This document shows, piece by piece, positions 1 to 8,393 of a stretch of 64,000 nucleotides of DNA. The notes beneath the pieces were generated by a model. The model saw nothing but the letters and a program-made list of their open reading frames with translations. It searched no databases and was not told the origin of the DNA. Location: contig NZ_POYJ01000001.1 in NCBI RefSeq assembly GCF_002895435.1, positions 186,001-250,000 on the forward strand, written 5' to 3'. The position numbers were made by a program, and so were the translations under genes. Position 1 is the stretch's first letter; every line of letters begins with the position of its first letter. The stretch is from Aquimarina sediminis. Its GTDB lineage: Bacteria; Bacteroidota; Bacteroidia; Flavobacteriales; Flavobacteriaceae.

Positions 1-253
1 AGGCAGTCATTAAAAATTGAGTACTTGCTCCTCCTTGAAGAAATAATGCTTTGTATCCCTTACCTTCGAGACCTAATAATTCTAAAGCCAGACTACGGGC
101 TTCTTCCATAACATCAACAAAATCTTTACTACGATGCGATATTTCCAGGATGGAAAGACCAGAGTTGTTAAAATCTAACACTGCTTGTGATGCTTCTTTA
201 AATACTTCTTGTGGTAAAATGCAGGGTCCAGCGCTAAAATTATGCTTTTTCAT
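1..253 (-). CDS. serC: Phosphoserine aminotransferase, N-terminal fragment (runs off the window)
   Basis: PLP-dependent transaminase of serine biosynthesis (3-phosphohydroxypyruvate to phosphoserine), which in many bacteria also serves pyridoxal phosphate synthesis. Only the first 84 residues are in the window. They show the family N-terminus [10 protein letters not shown], the segment EISHRSKDF, and [10 protein letters not shown], where the Gly-Gly-Ala-Ser loop binds the cofactor phosphate. The gene starts with ATG at 253-251 and continues left of base 1. It lies downstream of the acyl-CoA reductase on the same strand, with a 231-base gap that could hold its own promoter; I found only a weak -7 match there. 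Identity is secure from the motifs although the gene is cut. Confidence 0.93.
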   Translation of the reverse strand, partial: MKKHNFSAGPCILPQEVFKEASQAVLDFNNSGLSILEISHRSKDFVDVMEEARSLALELLGLEGKGYKALFLQGGASTQFLMTA

Positions 254-484
254 GTGCTAATGTTTGTTGTTTTAAATGGCCACATGGAATCTTTAACAAT
301 TATAAAAAGACCTTAAACATTTATGTTTTTGACTATTTTTAATTGTATCCGTTTCATTAGTAGTTTTTAATTGTTGTTAAATATTTAATTTATGATCTTT
401 TCCTAACTCAAAAAAGGAGTTCGAAAAAACACAACAAAGGTGCTAATAATATGATAAAAATGTATTGTCAAAATGATAAATTAT

Positions 485-1546
485 TCAATTAATTTTTGAT
501 AAAAACTTAATAATGTCTATGCCATCTGCATAATCTGAAAGTTGGGGGCTTTGTGTTTTTCCGAAATCGACACATTCTTCTGAGAAATCGAGACTAACGG
601 TACATTGAATTTTTTCCTTGTCAGCCTCTATTTTTTTTGTTAGATCATCTTTAGAATGATAAGTTTCATAAAACAGTGTTGCTATTGGAGAAGCATAATT
701 CTTATCTTCTTTGAGCATTAAAAATCCGTTTTCGAATAATTTGTAATTGCTCATTAGGTACACAGCTTTATTATAGTCATAATTGTTTGCGTACTTTGCA
801 CTATTGATAATGTCATTGTATGGGTACATTGCCTTAAAAAAGGTATCAAAATCATAGTTTTCTGGAACCATTATTTTGGACACACTTCTACAACCCAATC
901 CATAATATCTAAAAATGTCTTCTCCAAGAGCTTCGAGTTGTTCTTTTGTCTCTTTACCAGTTAGAATAGCAATTGAGTTTCTATTTTTTCTGATAATGTT
1001 AGGAACTTTACCAAAATAGTACTCAAAATAGCGCGAAGTATTATTACTACCTGTGGCAATTACTGCATCAAAACCTGTTAGCCGCTCCGTTGTAAATTTT
1101 ATCCGTTTTTCGAATAGAGGTTCTACTGCTATTAGGTATGAAGCTAAAAAAGGAAGTATTTGATTATCATTAGAAGATTGCTTTACCAGAACATTATGTC
1201 CTGAAATAAGTACCGAAAGAAAATCATGGAATCCAACTAGTGGAATATTCCCTGCCATGACAATACCAATAGTTTTTGGCTCAATTTCTTTTAATGCGTA
1301 TACGGATAACCAATCTTTTATATTGTCTTCTGTTAAGGCTTCGCTCCATTGTTGTATGGAGAAAAGAATATTTTCTTTGGTAAACCACCCATTATAATGA
1401 ATAGCATTATTTATCTTATTAATCATTTCATCATAGAAATCATCAGTGTAAGGGACACTAGTAATCTTATGATAATCAGTGGTTTTAAATTGGCTAAGAA
1501 ACTTTCCTAATTTAGAAAAAGCTTGGATTCGATCATTTAATAGCAT
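485..1546 (-). CDS. LuxC-family acyl-CoA reductase
   Basis: 353 residues of the LuxC/aldehyde-dehydrogenase-like acyl-CoA reductase family, which reduces activated acyl groups to aldehydes with NAD(P)H. The segment GNIPLVGFHDFLSVLISG and the following NVLVKQS match the nucleotide-binding part. The motif YGLGCRSVSK places the likely catalytic cysteine at C219. No other lux genes are nearby, so bioluminescence is not suggested. In flavobacteria this gene commonly sits beside a ferredoxin and serC, as here, which hints at a housekeeping role. Its promoter overlaps that of the divergent ferredoxin. The family assignment is good; the true substrate is unknown. Confidence 0.85.
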   Translation of the reverse strand: MLLNDRIQAFSKLGKFLSQFKTTDYHKITSVPYTDDFYDEMINKINNAIHYNGWFTKENILFSIQQWSEALTEDNIKDWLSVYALKEIEPKTIGIVMAGNIPLVGFHDFLSVLISGHNVLVKQSSNDNQILPFLASYLIAVEPLFEKRIKFTTERLTGFDAVIATGSNNTSRYFEYYFGKVPNIIRKNRNSIAILTGKETKEQLEALGEDIFRYYGLGCRSVSKIMVPENYDFDTFFKAMYPYNDIINSAKYANNYDYNKAVYLMSNYKLFENGFLMLKEDKNYASPIATLFYETYHSKDDLTKKIEADKEKIQCTVSLDFSEECVDFGKTQSPQLSDYADGIDIIKFLSKIN

Positions 1547-1552
1547 TTCTTA

Positions 1553-1584
1553 TTTGTTTATCACTAGTTTACGAGTTATTTTTG
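1553..1584 (+). promoter_or_regulatory. Bacteroidota promoter of the ferredoxin gene
   Basis: TTTG at 1553-1556, a 20-base spacer, and TATTTTTG at 1577-1584 match the Bacteroidota -33/-7 consensus (TTTG / TAnnTTTG) exactly. The predicted start of transcription is near 1590, giving a leader of about 22 bases before the ATG at 1613. Confidence 0.75.
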
Positions 1585-1589
1585 TGCTG

Positions 1590-1620
1590 CAAATTTAGAA
1601 TAAAAAAGAGCTATGGCAAT
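1590..1620 (-). promoter_or_regulatory. Bacteroidota promoter of the acyl-CoA reductase gene
   Basis: On the minus strand, ATTG (1620-1617) and TAAATTTG (1597-1590) are separated by 19 bases, a full match to the -33/-7 consensus. The -33 box lies inside the first codons of the divergent ferredoxin gene. Predicted transcription start is near 1584, about 38 bases before the ATG. Confidence 0.72.
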
Positions 1621-1963
1621 TATAATAACAGATGAATGTATAAACTGTGGTGCTTGTGAGCCAGAATGCCCCAATACGGCAATTTATGAAGGTGCTGATG
1701 ATTGGAGGTATTCTGATGGAACAGATTTGGAAGGAGATGTAGTGCTTCCTGGTGGTAACGAGGTAAATGCCGATGAGGCACAAGAACCAGTTAGTGATGA
1801 GATTTATTATATAGTACCTGATAAATGTACAGAGTGTAAAGGTTTTCATGAGGAGCCTCAATGTGCTGCTGTGTGTCCGGTAGATTGTTGTATTCCTGAC
1901 GAAGATATCGTAGAAACAGAAGAGTTTTTGTTACAAAAACAAGCTTTTATGCATAAAGAATAA
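1613..1963 (+). CDS. Alvin-type 2[4Fe-4S] ferredoxin
   Basis: 116-residue electron carrier with two 4Fe-4S sites. The first is [12 protein letters not shown] (cysteines 9, 12, 15, 19). The second has the expanded spacing C-x2-C-x8-C-x3-C in [18 protein letters not shown], typical of Allochromatium-type ferredoxins. The protein is very acidic between the sites. It is divergent from the acyl-CoA reductase and shares a 66-base promoter region with it, so the ferredoxin may feed electrons to that neighbour or be co-regulated with it; this is inference. A strong promoter lies at 1553-1584 and a perfect palindromic terminator follows at 1980-2025, making this a single-gene unit. Confidence 0.93.
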   Translation: MAIIITDECINCGACEPECPNTAIYEGADDWRYSDGTDLEGDVVLPGGNEVNADEAQEPVSDEIYYIVPDKCTECKGFHEEPQCAAVCPVDCCIPDEDIVETEEFLLQKQAFMHKE

Positions 1964-1979
1964 GATCATAAATACAATT

Positions 1980-2025
1980 ATGACCATAAAAAAACCCATC
2001 ATATGATGGGTTTTTTTATGGTCAT
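1980..2025. terminator. Perfect 46-base palindromic terminator
   Basis: Two 23-base arms meet at 2002/2003 with no mismatch. Each arm has a GC-rich centre (CCCATC / GATGGG) and a run of seven A or T, so the hairpin ends in a U-tract when read from either strand. It terminates the ferredoxin gene, whose stop is at 1963. Confidence 0.85.
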
Positions 2026-2078
2026 TTTTTAAATTTTAGTATTTTGCGCCTTAATTCAACCTCAAATCTAAACATGAA

Positions 2079-2672
2079 ATGATGAAAAAAACAGTATTCT
2101 TTGTCCTCTTTTTGGTAATTTCTCTTACCTCTTATGGGCAATATAGATGGGAAGTTTCTGCTGGGGGAACTTTTTCTAAATTAAACCTAGACAATGTTGA
2201 AACAACCGGAGGAGCCGGTTTTTTTGTGAATGCAGGGTATGGATATGTAATGGGAGTTAGAGCTAGAACAAGTATTGTTTTTTCTCTAGATCTTTTGCAA
2301 CGTAATAGCGAAATAGAAGGGGTAGGTGATGCAGAGACCCTTCAGGTAGGTTTTAACCCAAAATTTAGATATTTAACAGGAGATGGAAAAGATCGATTTC
2401 GTGGGTTTATTAATGTTGGACCTTCTTTTAGGGTAAATACAAATTTTAAAGTTGCAGGGATAGAATTAGAAGATGAAGCCTATGAGAAGCTTATTATTGG
2501 TGGAGTCTATGGTGTAGGTTTCTCTCAGATGGTAGGTGAAATGTTTGATATTATGGCAGAAGTAGGTGTTATGAATGATTTTGTTGATAATTTGACCGAC
2601 GCGAATAGTAAATTCTTTGATGTATATGCAAGAGTTGGTGTTCGATTTAGAATTTATGATGCACGGCGATAA
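2079..2672 (+). CDS. Secreted outer-membrane beta-barrel protein (PorT-like fold)
   Basis: 197 residues starting with a signal peptide (MMKKTVFFVLFLVISLTSYG, cut before QYRWE). The rest alternates hydrophobic and polar residues with many glycines and aromatics, as in small eight-stranded outer-membrane barrels, and ends with VRFRIYDARR. No enzyme motif is visible. It is flanked by a terminator on each side (1980-2025 and 2698-2723), so it is transcribed alone. The start could be either of two adjacent ATG codons (2079 or 2082). The fold is inferred from sequence texture, and the function is unknown. Confidence 0.72.
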   Translation: MMKKTVFFVLFLVISLTSYGQYRWEVSAGGTFSKLNLDNVETTGGAGFFVNAGYGYVMGVRARTSIVFSLDLLQRNSEIEGVGDAETLQVGFNPKFRYLTGDGKDRFRGFINVGPSFRVNTNFKVAGIELEDEAYEKLIIGGVYGVGFSQMVGEMFDIMAEVGVMNDFVDNLTDANSKFFDVYARVGVRFRIYDARR

Positions 2673-2697
2673 GTAAATTATATAAGATAATTTCTAG

Positions 2698-2723
2698 AAT
2701 CCTGCTTTGGCAGGATTTTTTTT
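2698..2723 (+). terminator. Rho-independent terminator
   Basis: Stem AATCCTGC (2698-2705), loop TTTG, stem GCAGGATT (2710-2717), then six more T. It lies 26 bases after the stop of the barrel protein gene. Confidence 0.85.
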
Positions 2724-2775
2724 ATACCTCAATTTAATTTTTTGTAAATTAGGTACTTACAAAAAGAATAATTAA

Positions 2776-3645
2776 ATGCCAAACTGGGGATACATAGCAA
2801 TTATTGTTCTTATACTATATGTTGTTGTAAGTATAGCATTATATTATTTACAAGAGTATTTTATTTTTAAACCCGAAAAATTAGATAAGGATTTTGAGTT
2901 TCATTATAATAATCAGACAGTAGAAGAATATAATCTGGAAACACGTGATGGAGCAGTACTTAATGGCTTGCATTTTAAAGTTAATAACCCAAGGGGTGTT
3001 GTTTTATATCTTAAAGGAAATTCTAAGAGTATAAAAGGTTGGGGTAAGTTTGCTGTTGATTTTACACGACATGGATATGATGTATTTATGCTAGATTATC
3101 GAGGTTTTGGAAAAAGTACAGGTAGGCGTTCTTTTAAAGCTATAAAAAGAGACCTTCAGTTTGTATATAATAAGATTAAAGATAAAGTAGAAGAAAAGTA
3201 TATAATCTTATACGGTCGTTCTATGGGTTCAGGGTTTGCCACTAAATTAGCTTCAATTAATAATCCAAAAATGTTAATACTGGATGCCCCTTATTATAGT
3301 TTAACCAAAGTAGCTACAAAGTATATACCATTTATGCCGGTATCCTTAATAATGAGATATCCAATACCTACTTATAAATGGCTTAAGTATGTGAATTGCC
3401 CAATTCATATTATTCATGGAACACATGATAGGCTAATTCCTTTTAAGTCAAGTGTTAAATTATCCAAAATTAGACCTAAACTTACCCGATTGTATACAGT
3501 AATAGGAGGTGGACATAAAAATTTAAATAATTTTGAATCCTATCATAAAATGCTTGGAGAGATTATTAATTCTAAAATAAAAAAAATAAATCTCTCAAAT
3601 ACGAGTATGGGGGTTATGCATTCTACAAAAAAAATTAATGCATAA
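2776..3645 (+). CDS. Membrane-anchored alpha/beta hydrolase (ABHD13/Bem46-like)
   Basis: 289-residue serine hydrolase. An N-terminal hydrophobic helix (about residues 5-26) probably anchors it in the membrane. The oxyanion-side motif LDYRGFGKSTG, the nucleophile elbow GRSMGSG (S149), the acid in HGTHDRLIPF (D218) and the base in GGGHKNLNNF (H247) make a complete catalytic triad. The substrate is unknown; relatives are esterases or lipases. It overlaps the next, clearly paralogous gene by 8 bases, so the pair is a tandem duplication that is translated together. The C-terminal tail after about residue 270 is a basic extension that is not conserved in the second copy. Confidence 0.85.
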   Translation: MPNWGYIAIIVLILYVVVSIALYYLQEYFIFKPEKLDKDFEFHYNNQTVEEYNLETRDGAVLNGLHFKVNNPRGVVLYLKGNSKSIKGWGKFAVDFTRHGYDVFMLDYRGFGKSTGRRSFKAIKRDLQFVYNKIKDKVEEKYIILYGRSMGSGFATKLASINNPKMLILDAPYYSLTKVATKYIPFMPVSLIMRYPIPTYKWLKYVNCPIHIIHGTHDRLIPFKSSVKLSKIRPKLTRLYTVIGGGHKNLNNFESYHKMLGEIINSKIKKINLSNTSMGVMHSTKKINA

Positions 3646-4441
3646 ATTGAAAAACATAATGTTGTATGGAGTCTTATTTTATTGTGTAATACTTCTAGTG
3701 CTTTATTTTTTTCAAGAAAAAATTATTTTTCAATCACAAAAGCTCTCTCAGGAGTATGTTTTTCAATTTGATCAGCCTTTTAAAGAAGTTTTTTTGAAAA
3801 CAGAAGATGGTAACCATCTTAATGCGGTTCATTTTATCAATAAGAACCCTAAAAGAGTGATTTTATACTTTCATGGAAATAAAGGTAGTTTGAAACGTTG
3901 GGGAGAAATAGTTTCTTTTTTTGCAGCAAAGCAATACGATGTGATTATAATGGATTATAGAGGTTATGGAAAAAGTACTGGAGAAATCAATGAACAAAAA
4001 CTATACGATGATGCGCAGTTGTTCTATAATTATGCTTTGAGTAAATATAATGAGGATCAAATTATAATCTATGGCAGATCCTTGGGGACTGGGGTTGCTA
4101 TAAAAGTGGCATCAGATAATCAACCCAATAGTTTGGTATTAGAGACTCCGTATTACAGTATGAAACATTTGATAGAGAATTGGCTTCCATTTTTTCCTTT
4201 AGATATAATTTTGAGATACCACATCCCTTCAAACGAATTTATAAAAAATGTAACTTGTGATATTACAATTTATCATGGTACAAGTGATAGAGTAGTCCCT
4301 TACAAATTCGGATTGCAGTTATTTAATAGTATACCTATACCAAATAAGAGGATGTTCACTGTAACTAATGGCAAGCATAATAATTTAATGGAGTTTAATG
4401 AGTATCTAACTACCATAGATGAAGTTTTAAAAAACAATTAA
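3638..4441 (+). CDS. Membrane-anchored alpha/beta hydrolase, tandem paralogue
   Basis: 267-residue paralogue of the preceding protein with the same layout: an N-terminal membrane helix, MDYRGYGKSTG, nucleophile elbow GRSLGTG (S148), acid in HGTSDRVVPYKF (D217) and base in GKHNNLMEF (H247). Triad spacing is almost identical to the first copy, so both enzymes should be active. The ATG at 3638 lies inside the end of the upstream gene; a second in-frame ATG at 3659 is possible. A bidirectional hairpin at 4458-4487 closes the operon. Two divergent copies kept side by side may have different substrates or form a heterodimer (inference). Confidence 0.84.
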   Translation: MHKLKNIMLYGVLFYCVILLVLYFFQEKIIFQSQKLSQEYVFQFDQPFKEVFLKTEDGNHLNAVHFINKNPKRVILYFHGNKGSLKRWGEIVSFFAAKQYDVIIMDYRGYGKSTGEINEQKLYDDAQLFYNYALSKYNEDQIIIYGRSLGTGVAIKVASDNQPNSLVLETPYYSMKHLIENWLPFFPLDIILRYHIPSNEFIKNVTCDITIYHGTSDRVVPYKFGLQLFNSIPIPNKRMFTVTNGKHNNLMEFNEYLTTIDEVLKNN

Positions 4442-4457
4442 TGTTATTAAAAAAGAA

Positions 4458-4487
4458 AAGCACCAATCTAACGTAGATATGGTGCTT
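4458..4487. terminator. Bidirectional terminator between convergent genes
   Basis: AAGCACCA (4458-4465) pairs with TGGTGCTT (4480-4487), and inner ATCTA pairs with TAGAT across the loop ACG with one bulged A. It lies between the hydrolase pair and the convergent gene at 4519. Confidence 0.7.
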
Positions 4488-4518
4488 ATAAGTGGTAATG
4501 CTACAATTTTATAATTGT

Positions 4519-4929
4519 TTAGTATTTAATTAAAGCATCTCTATATTCTTTTAAGTCAGATATGTTTGTTCGGTTTTTAAGACTTTTTGTTAATGATACC
4601 AAATATTTTAGGCTTTCTACAGGGTCTTTTACTTCTTCAGCATTGGATACTCCTTCAGTATCTTCATCGATAGGTTCATCATCTGGGATAGGTATGAGAA
4701 AAGAATCGTTTGCCTCAATATGTTCGTAAGTAAACCTCAGTACTTTTACGACTAGTGGTATTTGCTCTTCCAAAGCGTAGCTTCGTAATGTTTTGAGATC
4801 TTCGATTAGCGCATCTGTGTTGATACCTGTTTGTTCTAGATCTACTAGAATTTTATCGACTAATTTAATTGCTTTTTTATTTTCCAAGAGGGTAAAGTTA
4901 TATAGATGATTAACGACTAATGATTGCAA
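4519..4929 (-). CDS. Uncharacterised helical acidic protein
   Basis: 136 residues, not recognised. It is predicted to be mostly alpha-helical with an acidic linker (IPIPDDEPIDEDTEG, around residues 82-96) between two helical halves. No signal peptide or membrane helix is visible, so it is probably cytoplasmic. No ATG exists in frame, and the only reasonable initiator is TTG at 4929-4927, after an in-frame stop shortly upstream. Curiously, that TTG lies within a TAAATTTG sequence that matches the -7 promoter consensus. Convergent with the hydrolase operon. Likely a lineage-specific flavobacterial protein. Confidence 0.6.
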   Translation of the reverse strand: MQSLVVNHLYNFTLLENKKAIKLVDKILVDLEQTGINTDALIEDLKTLRSYALEEQIPLVVKVLRFTYEHIEANDSFLIPIPDDEPIDEDTEGVSNAEEVKDPVESLKYLVSLTKSLKNRTNISDLKEYRDALIKY

Positions 4930-5429
4930 ATTTATATTTTTCCTGTATTATGAGAAATCAAATATGATTATTTATTTACTTAGATATATTTTTTTTTATT
5001 TTAAGATTTTTTAACAATTATTAAGTTTTTGATGTAAATAACTGTTAATCAGCAAATTAAATTGTATTTTGTTGTTTTATAAGACTATTCCTGCTAAAGT
5101 TTGAGGTAAAACCGTAACCATATATGCCCTAATCCTCTTTATCTTTGACAAGTATTCCAATTACAATTTTTCCCTTACTTTTTTTGTTTTCCCCAACACT
5201 TACCTCCTTATCCTAAGGAGGTAAGTTCTTCATGGGGTATAGCGAACTCATGTAAATGCAATAGTCTTAGTCTTACAAATTTGATTGAAATAAGGTTGTA
5301 AATATTTAATAAACAGGTTTTTATGGGTGTTTTGAATGCTTGAGGTTATTAGGGTTTAACGAGGTGTTCTAACAAAACATTGTCCAATCAGCTTTTTTTT
5401 GAACTAGGTATAAGATGAAATCCTTTTAC
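4930..5429. other. 500-base intergenic region with a strong hairpin
   Basis: No coding region seen. A perfect 13-bp hairpin lies at 5198-5226 (ACTTACCTCCTTA, loop TCC, TAAGGAGGTAAGT), with no U-tract on either side. A TAnnTTTG match on the plus strand (TATCTTTG, 5150-5157) precedes it without a clear -33 box. The rest is AT-rich. The amylase gene ends at 5430 on the minus strand, so any RNA made here would be antisense to the end of its transcript. Confidence 0.5.
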
Positions 5430-7136
5430 TTATTTATTTGCTAGTTTTTGCGCCAGAAGTACAGTTTCATAATTAGAATTAATCATGACAGAGTCTTTAA
5501 AAACTTTTGTTTCGATACCAGAATACTGATCGATTAGCACGGTACCTTCAGGAAAAACAGAGTTAATCTTAATTTTTTTTTCTCCTTTTAGAAGATCCAA
5601 CCCTATTACTACTTTATCAGAAATCCCATTTTTGGTATACTTTCTAGAGAATAGATATGGTTTTTTGGAGATTATCTTGTGTTTACCTGCCCCTACAGAA
5701 GGATGATCTCTTCTAAAGCGTCCTAGTTTTTGCCAATGACTTAATAATTCTTTTGTATCGTCATTATTTAATGTCTCCCAATCCATATTAGATCTAAGAG
5801 AGGCATCTCCTTTTGTATCCTCAATAATTAATGGTCTTGCTATCTCATCACCATAATATATTTGGGATATACCTGGGGATAGTAACAATTTGGTAGCTGA
5901 TTCATATGTTTTACTTCGATTTAGGTCAAAAGGTTTTCCATCATCATGGGAGCTTATATAATTTACGATACCTTTTCCTATTAAAAATGTATATAGAGCT
6001 TTACTATATTTGCCAAACAAATCTTCATAGTTATTTTGAGTTGCATCATATTTAAATTGAAAATTGATCATACTATCAAAACCATAAGCAAAGAAATCAA
6101 CTTTACGATTTCCAAAGTTGTAATATCTTTTGGCATCGATACCATACCCATAGAGTTCTCCTAGAATGTAAAATTTATTATCATCAAGTACTTTATCTGG
6201 ATTTTTTAGCTTCCATTCTGTAAATGCCAATTGTGCTTGTTCGGCAAGGATACTCCAGCTAGTTTCTTCTACATGTTTTACGGTATCTACCCTATATCCA
6301 TCAATGCCTAATTCTCTTACATAATCAGTAAGCCATTTAATGATATAGTTCTTTGGGGATCGTTTTAATCCTGTTTTAGTAAAGAAGATGTCAATCTCGG
6401 ATAGTTCAATTTCTAATCGCCCTTCGGTTTTCCATTTATCTAACAACGTTTTAGGCAGTTTTACGTTTTGGTTACTTTCGGTTTTGATATCTGGTAGGTT
6501 TTTTACCAAAGTGCAGGCTACTGTACTTTCATAATCTTTATATTTACATTGAGGAGAAGTTCGTACCCAATCATCTGGCCAAACAGGATCTCGATCAGTT
6601 ACAGGACCTGTGTGATTCATTACGACATCCATAAGAATTCTTATACCTTTAGTATGGGCTACTTCTACTAAATGTTTAAGGTCTTTTTCGTTGCCGTAAT
6701 TTGGATCAATTTTTGTCCAATCTTTAGTCCAATACCCATGAAAAGGGTAGGTGTCTCCGGTACCTTCGTTTACAACTCCATGAATTTGTTCTACAACAGG
6801 GTTGAGCCAAATTACATTTATACCCAGGTCATTGAAGTATCCATCTTCAATTTTTTGAATAATACCTTTGATATCTCCACCTTCAAAACCTCTCAATTTA
6901 CCAGTTTTTTTAGTTCGATCTAAAGTTTTATCATTAGTAGCTTCTCCATTTTTAAACCTATCAGTTAGTAAAAAATATATATTTGATCCCTCCCAAATAA
7001 AAGGAAGCGTACCAGAAACAGGCGATTCTTCTTTATGAGTTTTGGTAGTTTTAGGTATTTCTTCCTTTGGTTTATTTTTACATGCAATTGAGAGGCAAAG
7101 GAATAGAAGGATTATAGGTTTTAAAATATTATTCAT
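5430..7136 (-). CDS. GH13 alpha-amylase family lipoprotein
   Basis: 568-residue glycoside hydrolase family 13 enzyme acting on alpha-glucans. The N-terminus LLFLCLSIACKNKPKEE is a lipobox with the lipidated cysteine followed by charged residues, so it is probably a periplasmic or surface lipoprotein. Conserved regions include DVVMNHTGP, the nucleophile in GYRVDTVKH (D284), the acid/base in ILGELYG (E327) and the transition-state aspartate in SSHDDGKP (D398). The C-terminal 90 residues form a beta domain. There is no SusC/SusD pair or other glycosidase next to it, so it is not in a recognisable polysaccharide-utilisation locus. It is transcribed alone, convergent with nothing and divergent from menA. 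Confidence 0.92.
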   Translation of the reverse strand: MNNILKPIILLFLCLSIACKNKPKEEIPKTTKTHKEESPVSGTLPFIWEGSNIYFLLTDRFKNGEATNDKTLDRTKKTGKLRGFEGGDIKGIIQKIEDGYFNDLGINVIWLNPVVEQIHGVVNEGTGDTYPFHGYWTKDWTKIDPNYGNEKDLKHLVEVAHTKGIRILMDVVMNHTGPVTDRDPVWPDDWVRTSPQCKYKDYESTVACTLVKNLPDIKTESNQNVKLPKTLLDKWKTEGRLEIELSEIDIFFTKTGLKRSPKNYIIKWLTDYVRELGIDGYRVDTVKHVEETSWSILAEQAQLAFTEWKLKNPDKVLDDNKFYILGELYGYGIDAKRYYNFGNRKVDFFAYGFDSMINFQFKYDATQNNYEDLFGKYSKALYTFLIGKGIVNYISSHDDGKPFDLNRSKTYESATKLLLSPGISQIYYGDEIARPLIIEDTKGDASLRSNMDWETLNNDDTKELLSHWQKLGRFRRDHPSVGAGKHKIISKKPYLFSRKYTKNGISDKVVIGLDLLKGEKKIKINSVFPEGTVLIDQYSGIETKVFKDSVMINSNYETVLLAQKLANK

Positions 7137-7335
7137 GGAAGTTTAATGTATTATCAAAACGCTAAGCTATAAAAGTCTTTACAAAAATTGAATAGTTAGA
7201 ATTGCGAAATTCGTAAAAATGTTCATATTACAATTTGAAACATTTTATACAATGGTAAGTAAGGTAAAGAATTGATGTAATTAATTTTTATTTTTTTATA
7301 AAAATACTGTTCCTTTGAAGTCAAAATTATAAACA

Positions 7336-8235
7336 ATGACCAAATTTAAAGCCTGGGTATCTGCAGCGCGTTTGCGAACTTTGCCATTATCGATTTCGGG
7401 TATTATTACAGGCTCTGCTTTAGGAGATATCAATTTTTTTGTTACCTGTATATTCTGGCTAGCCATTCTAACTACTCTCGGTCTTCAAGTTCTTTCTAAT
7501 TTTGCAAATGATTATGGTGACGGGGTAAAAGGAACAGATAATGTAGATAGAGTAGGACCACAAAGGGCTTTACAAAGTGGAGCTATTTCTAAAAAAGAAA
7601 TGTACCGAGGTATTGTCTTTATGGCACTAGTATCACTTGGAGCGGCAATTGCTTTGATATATGTTTCTTTTGGAAAAGAGAACTTTTTTTATTCTACATT
7701 GTTTTTTGTTCTAGGAGTTGCTGCAATTATTGCTGCTATAAAATATACAATGGGTAGTTCTGCTTATGGATATAGAGGACTTGGTGATCTTTTTGTATTT
7801 GTGTTTTTTGGATTGGTTAGTGTAGTGGGATGCTATTTTTTGTATACCAAGCAATTAGATTTTTTTGTTTTTCTACCAGCCATAACGGTAGGACTATTAA
7901 GCTCTGCAGTGTTGAATTTGAATAATATGAGAGATTATCATAATGATAAAAATGTAGGTAAAAATACACTTGTGGTAAAGTTAGGAATTAAACGAGCTAG
8001 AGTTTATCATTTTTCTTTGCTAGTTATCGCTATGATATCTATGTTGATTTACCTTTGTTTTACATATGATAACCCAATGAATTTAATCTTTTTAATTGCC
8101 TTTATCCCACTTATTGTCCATATGATTAAAGTTGCCAAAACTAAAGACTCTGAAGTATTGGATCCAGAACTCAAAAAAGTAGCTTTATCCACATTTTTGT
8201 TATCTATTTTATTTAGTTTAGGACAGATTTTATGA
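7336..8235 (+). CDS. menA: 1,4-dihydroxy-2-naphthoate polyprenyltransferase
   Basis: Integral membrane UbiA-family prenyltransferase that attaches the polyprenyl tail to dihydroxynaphthoate in menaquinone synthesis. 299 residues with eight or so membrane helices. The first aspartate-rich motif is NFANDYGDGVKGTDN and the second is NNMRDYHNDKNVGKNTL; both bind Mg-diphosphate. The N-terminal KAWVSAARLRTLPLSISG is typical of MenA. It heads a menaquinone gene group with menC and menE, separated by an MBL hydrolase and a CPBP protease, an order I know from other flavobacteria. Confidence 0.95.
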   Translation: MTKFKAWVSAARLRTLPLSISGIITGSALGDINFFVTCIFWLAILTTLGLQVLSNFANDYGDGVKGTDNVDRVGPQRALQSGAISKKEMYRGIVFMALVSLGAAIALIYVSFGKENFFYSTLFFVLGVAAIIAAIKYTMGSSAYGYRGLGDLFVFVFFGLVSVVGCYFLYTKQLDFFVFLPAITVGLLSSAVLNLNNMRDYHNDKNVGKNTLVVKLGIKRARVYHFSLLVIAMISMLIYLCFTYDNPMNLIFLIAFIPLIVHMIKVAKTKDSEVLDPELKKVALSTFLLSILFSLGQIL

Positions 8236-8393
8236 CTTATGCTAATACTATAAAATCTATACTAGGAGGCAGATATAGATAGAAACAGTCAGAAGGTTAT
8301 GGTATGGTTTAATATAGAGAAGAATTTTTTGAAAAGATTCGACCTATAAAGTTTTTATTTTAGATAGTTGATTAATTTAAATTATATTCACGC

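Noticed and set aside
485..1963. LuxC-family reductase as a sign of bioluminescence
   Set aside because: No luxA, luxB, luxD or luxE-like genes are present. The LuxC-like protein with ferredoxin and serC neighbours is a common flavobacterial arrangement.
5430..7136. Amylase gene as part of a polysaccharide-utilisation locus
   Set aside because: No SusC/SusD pair or other carbohydrate-active gene is adjacent; the SusC-like barrel is 35 kb away.
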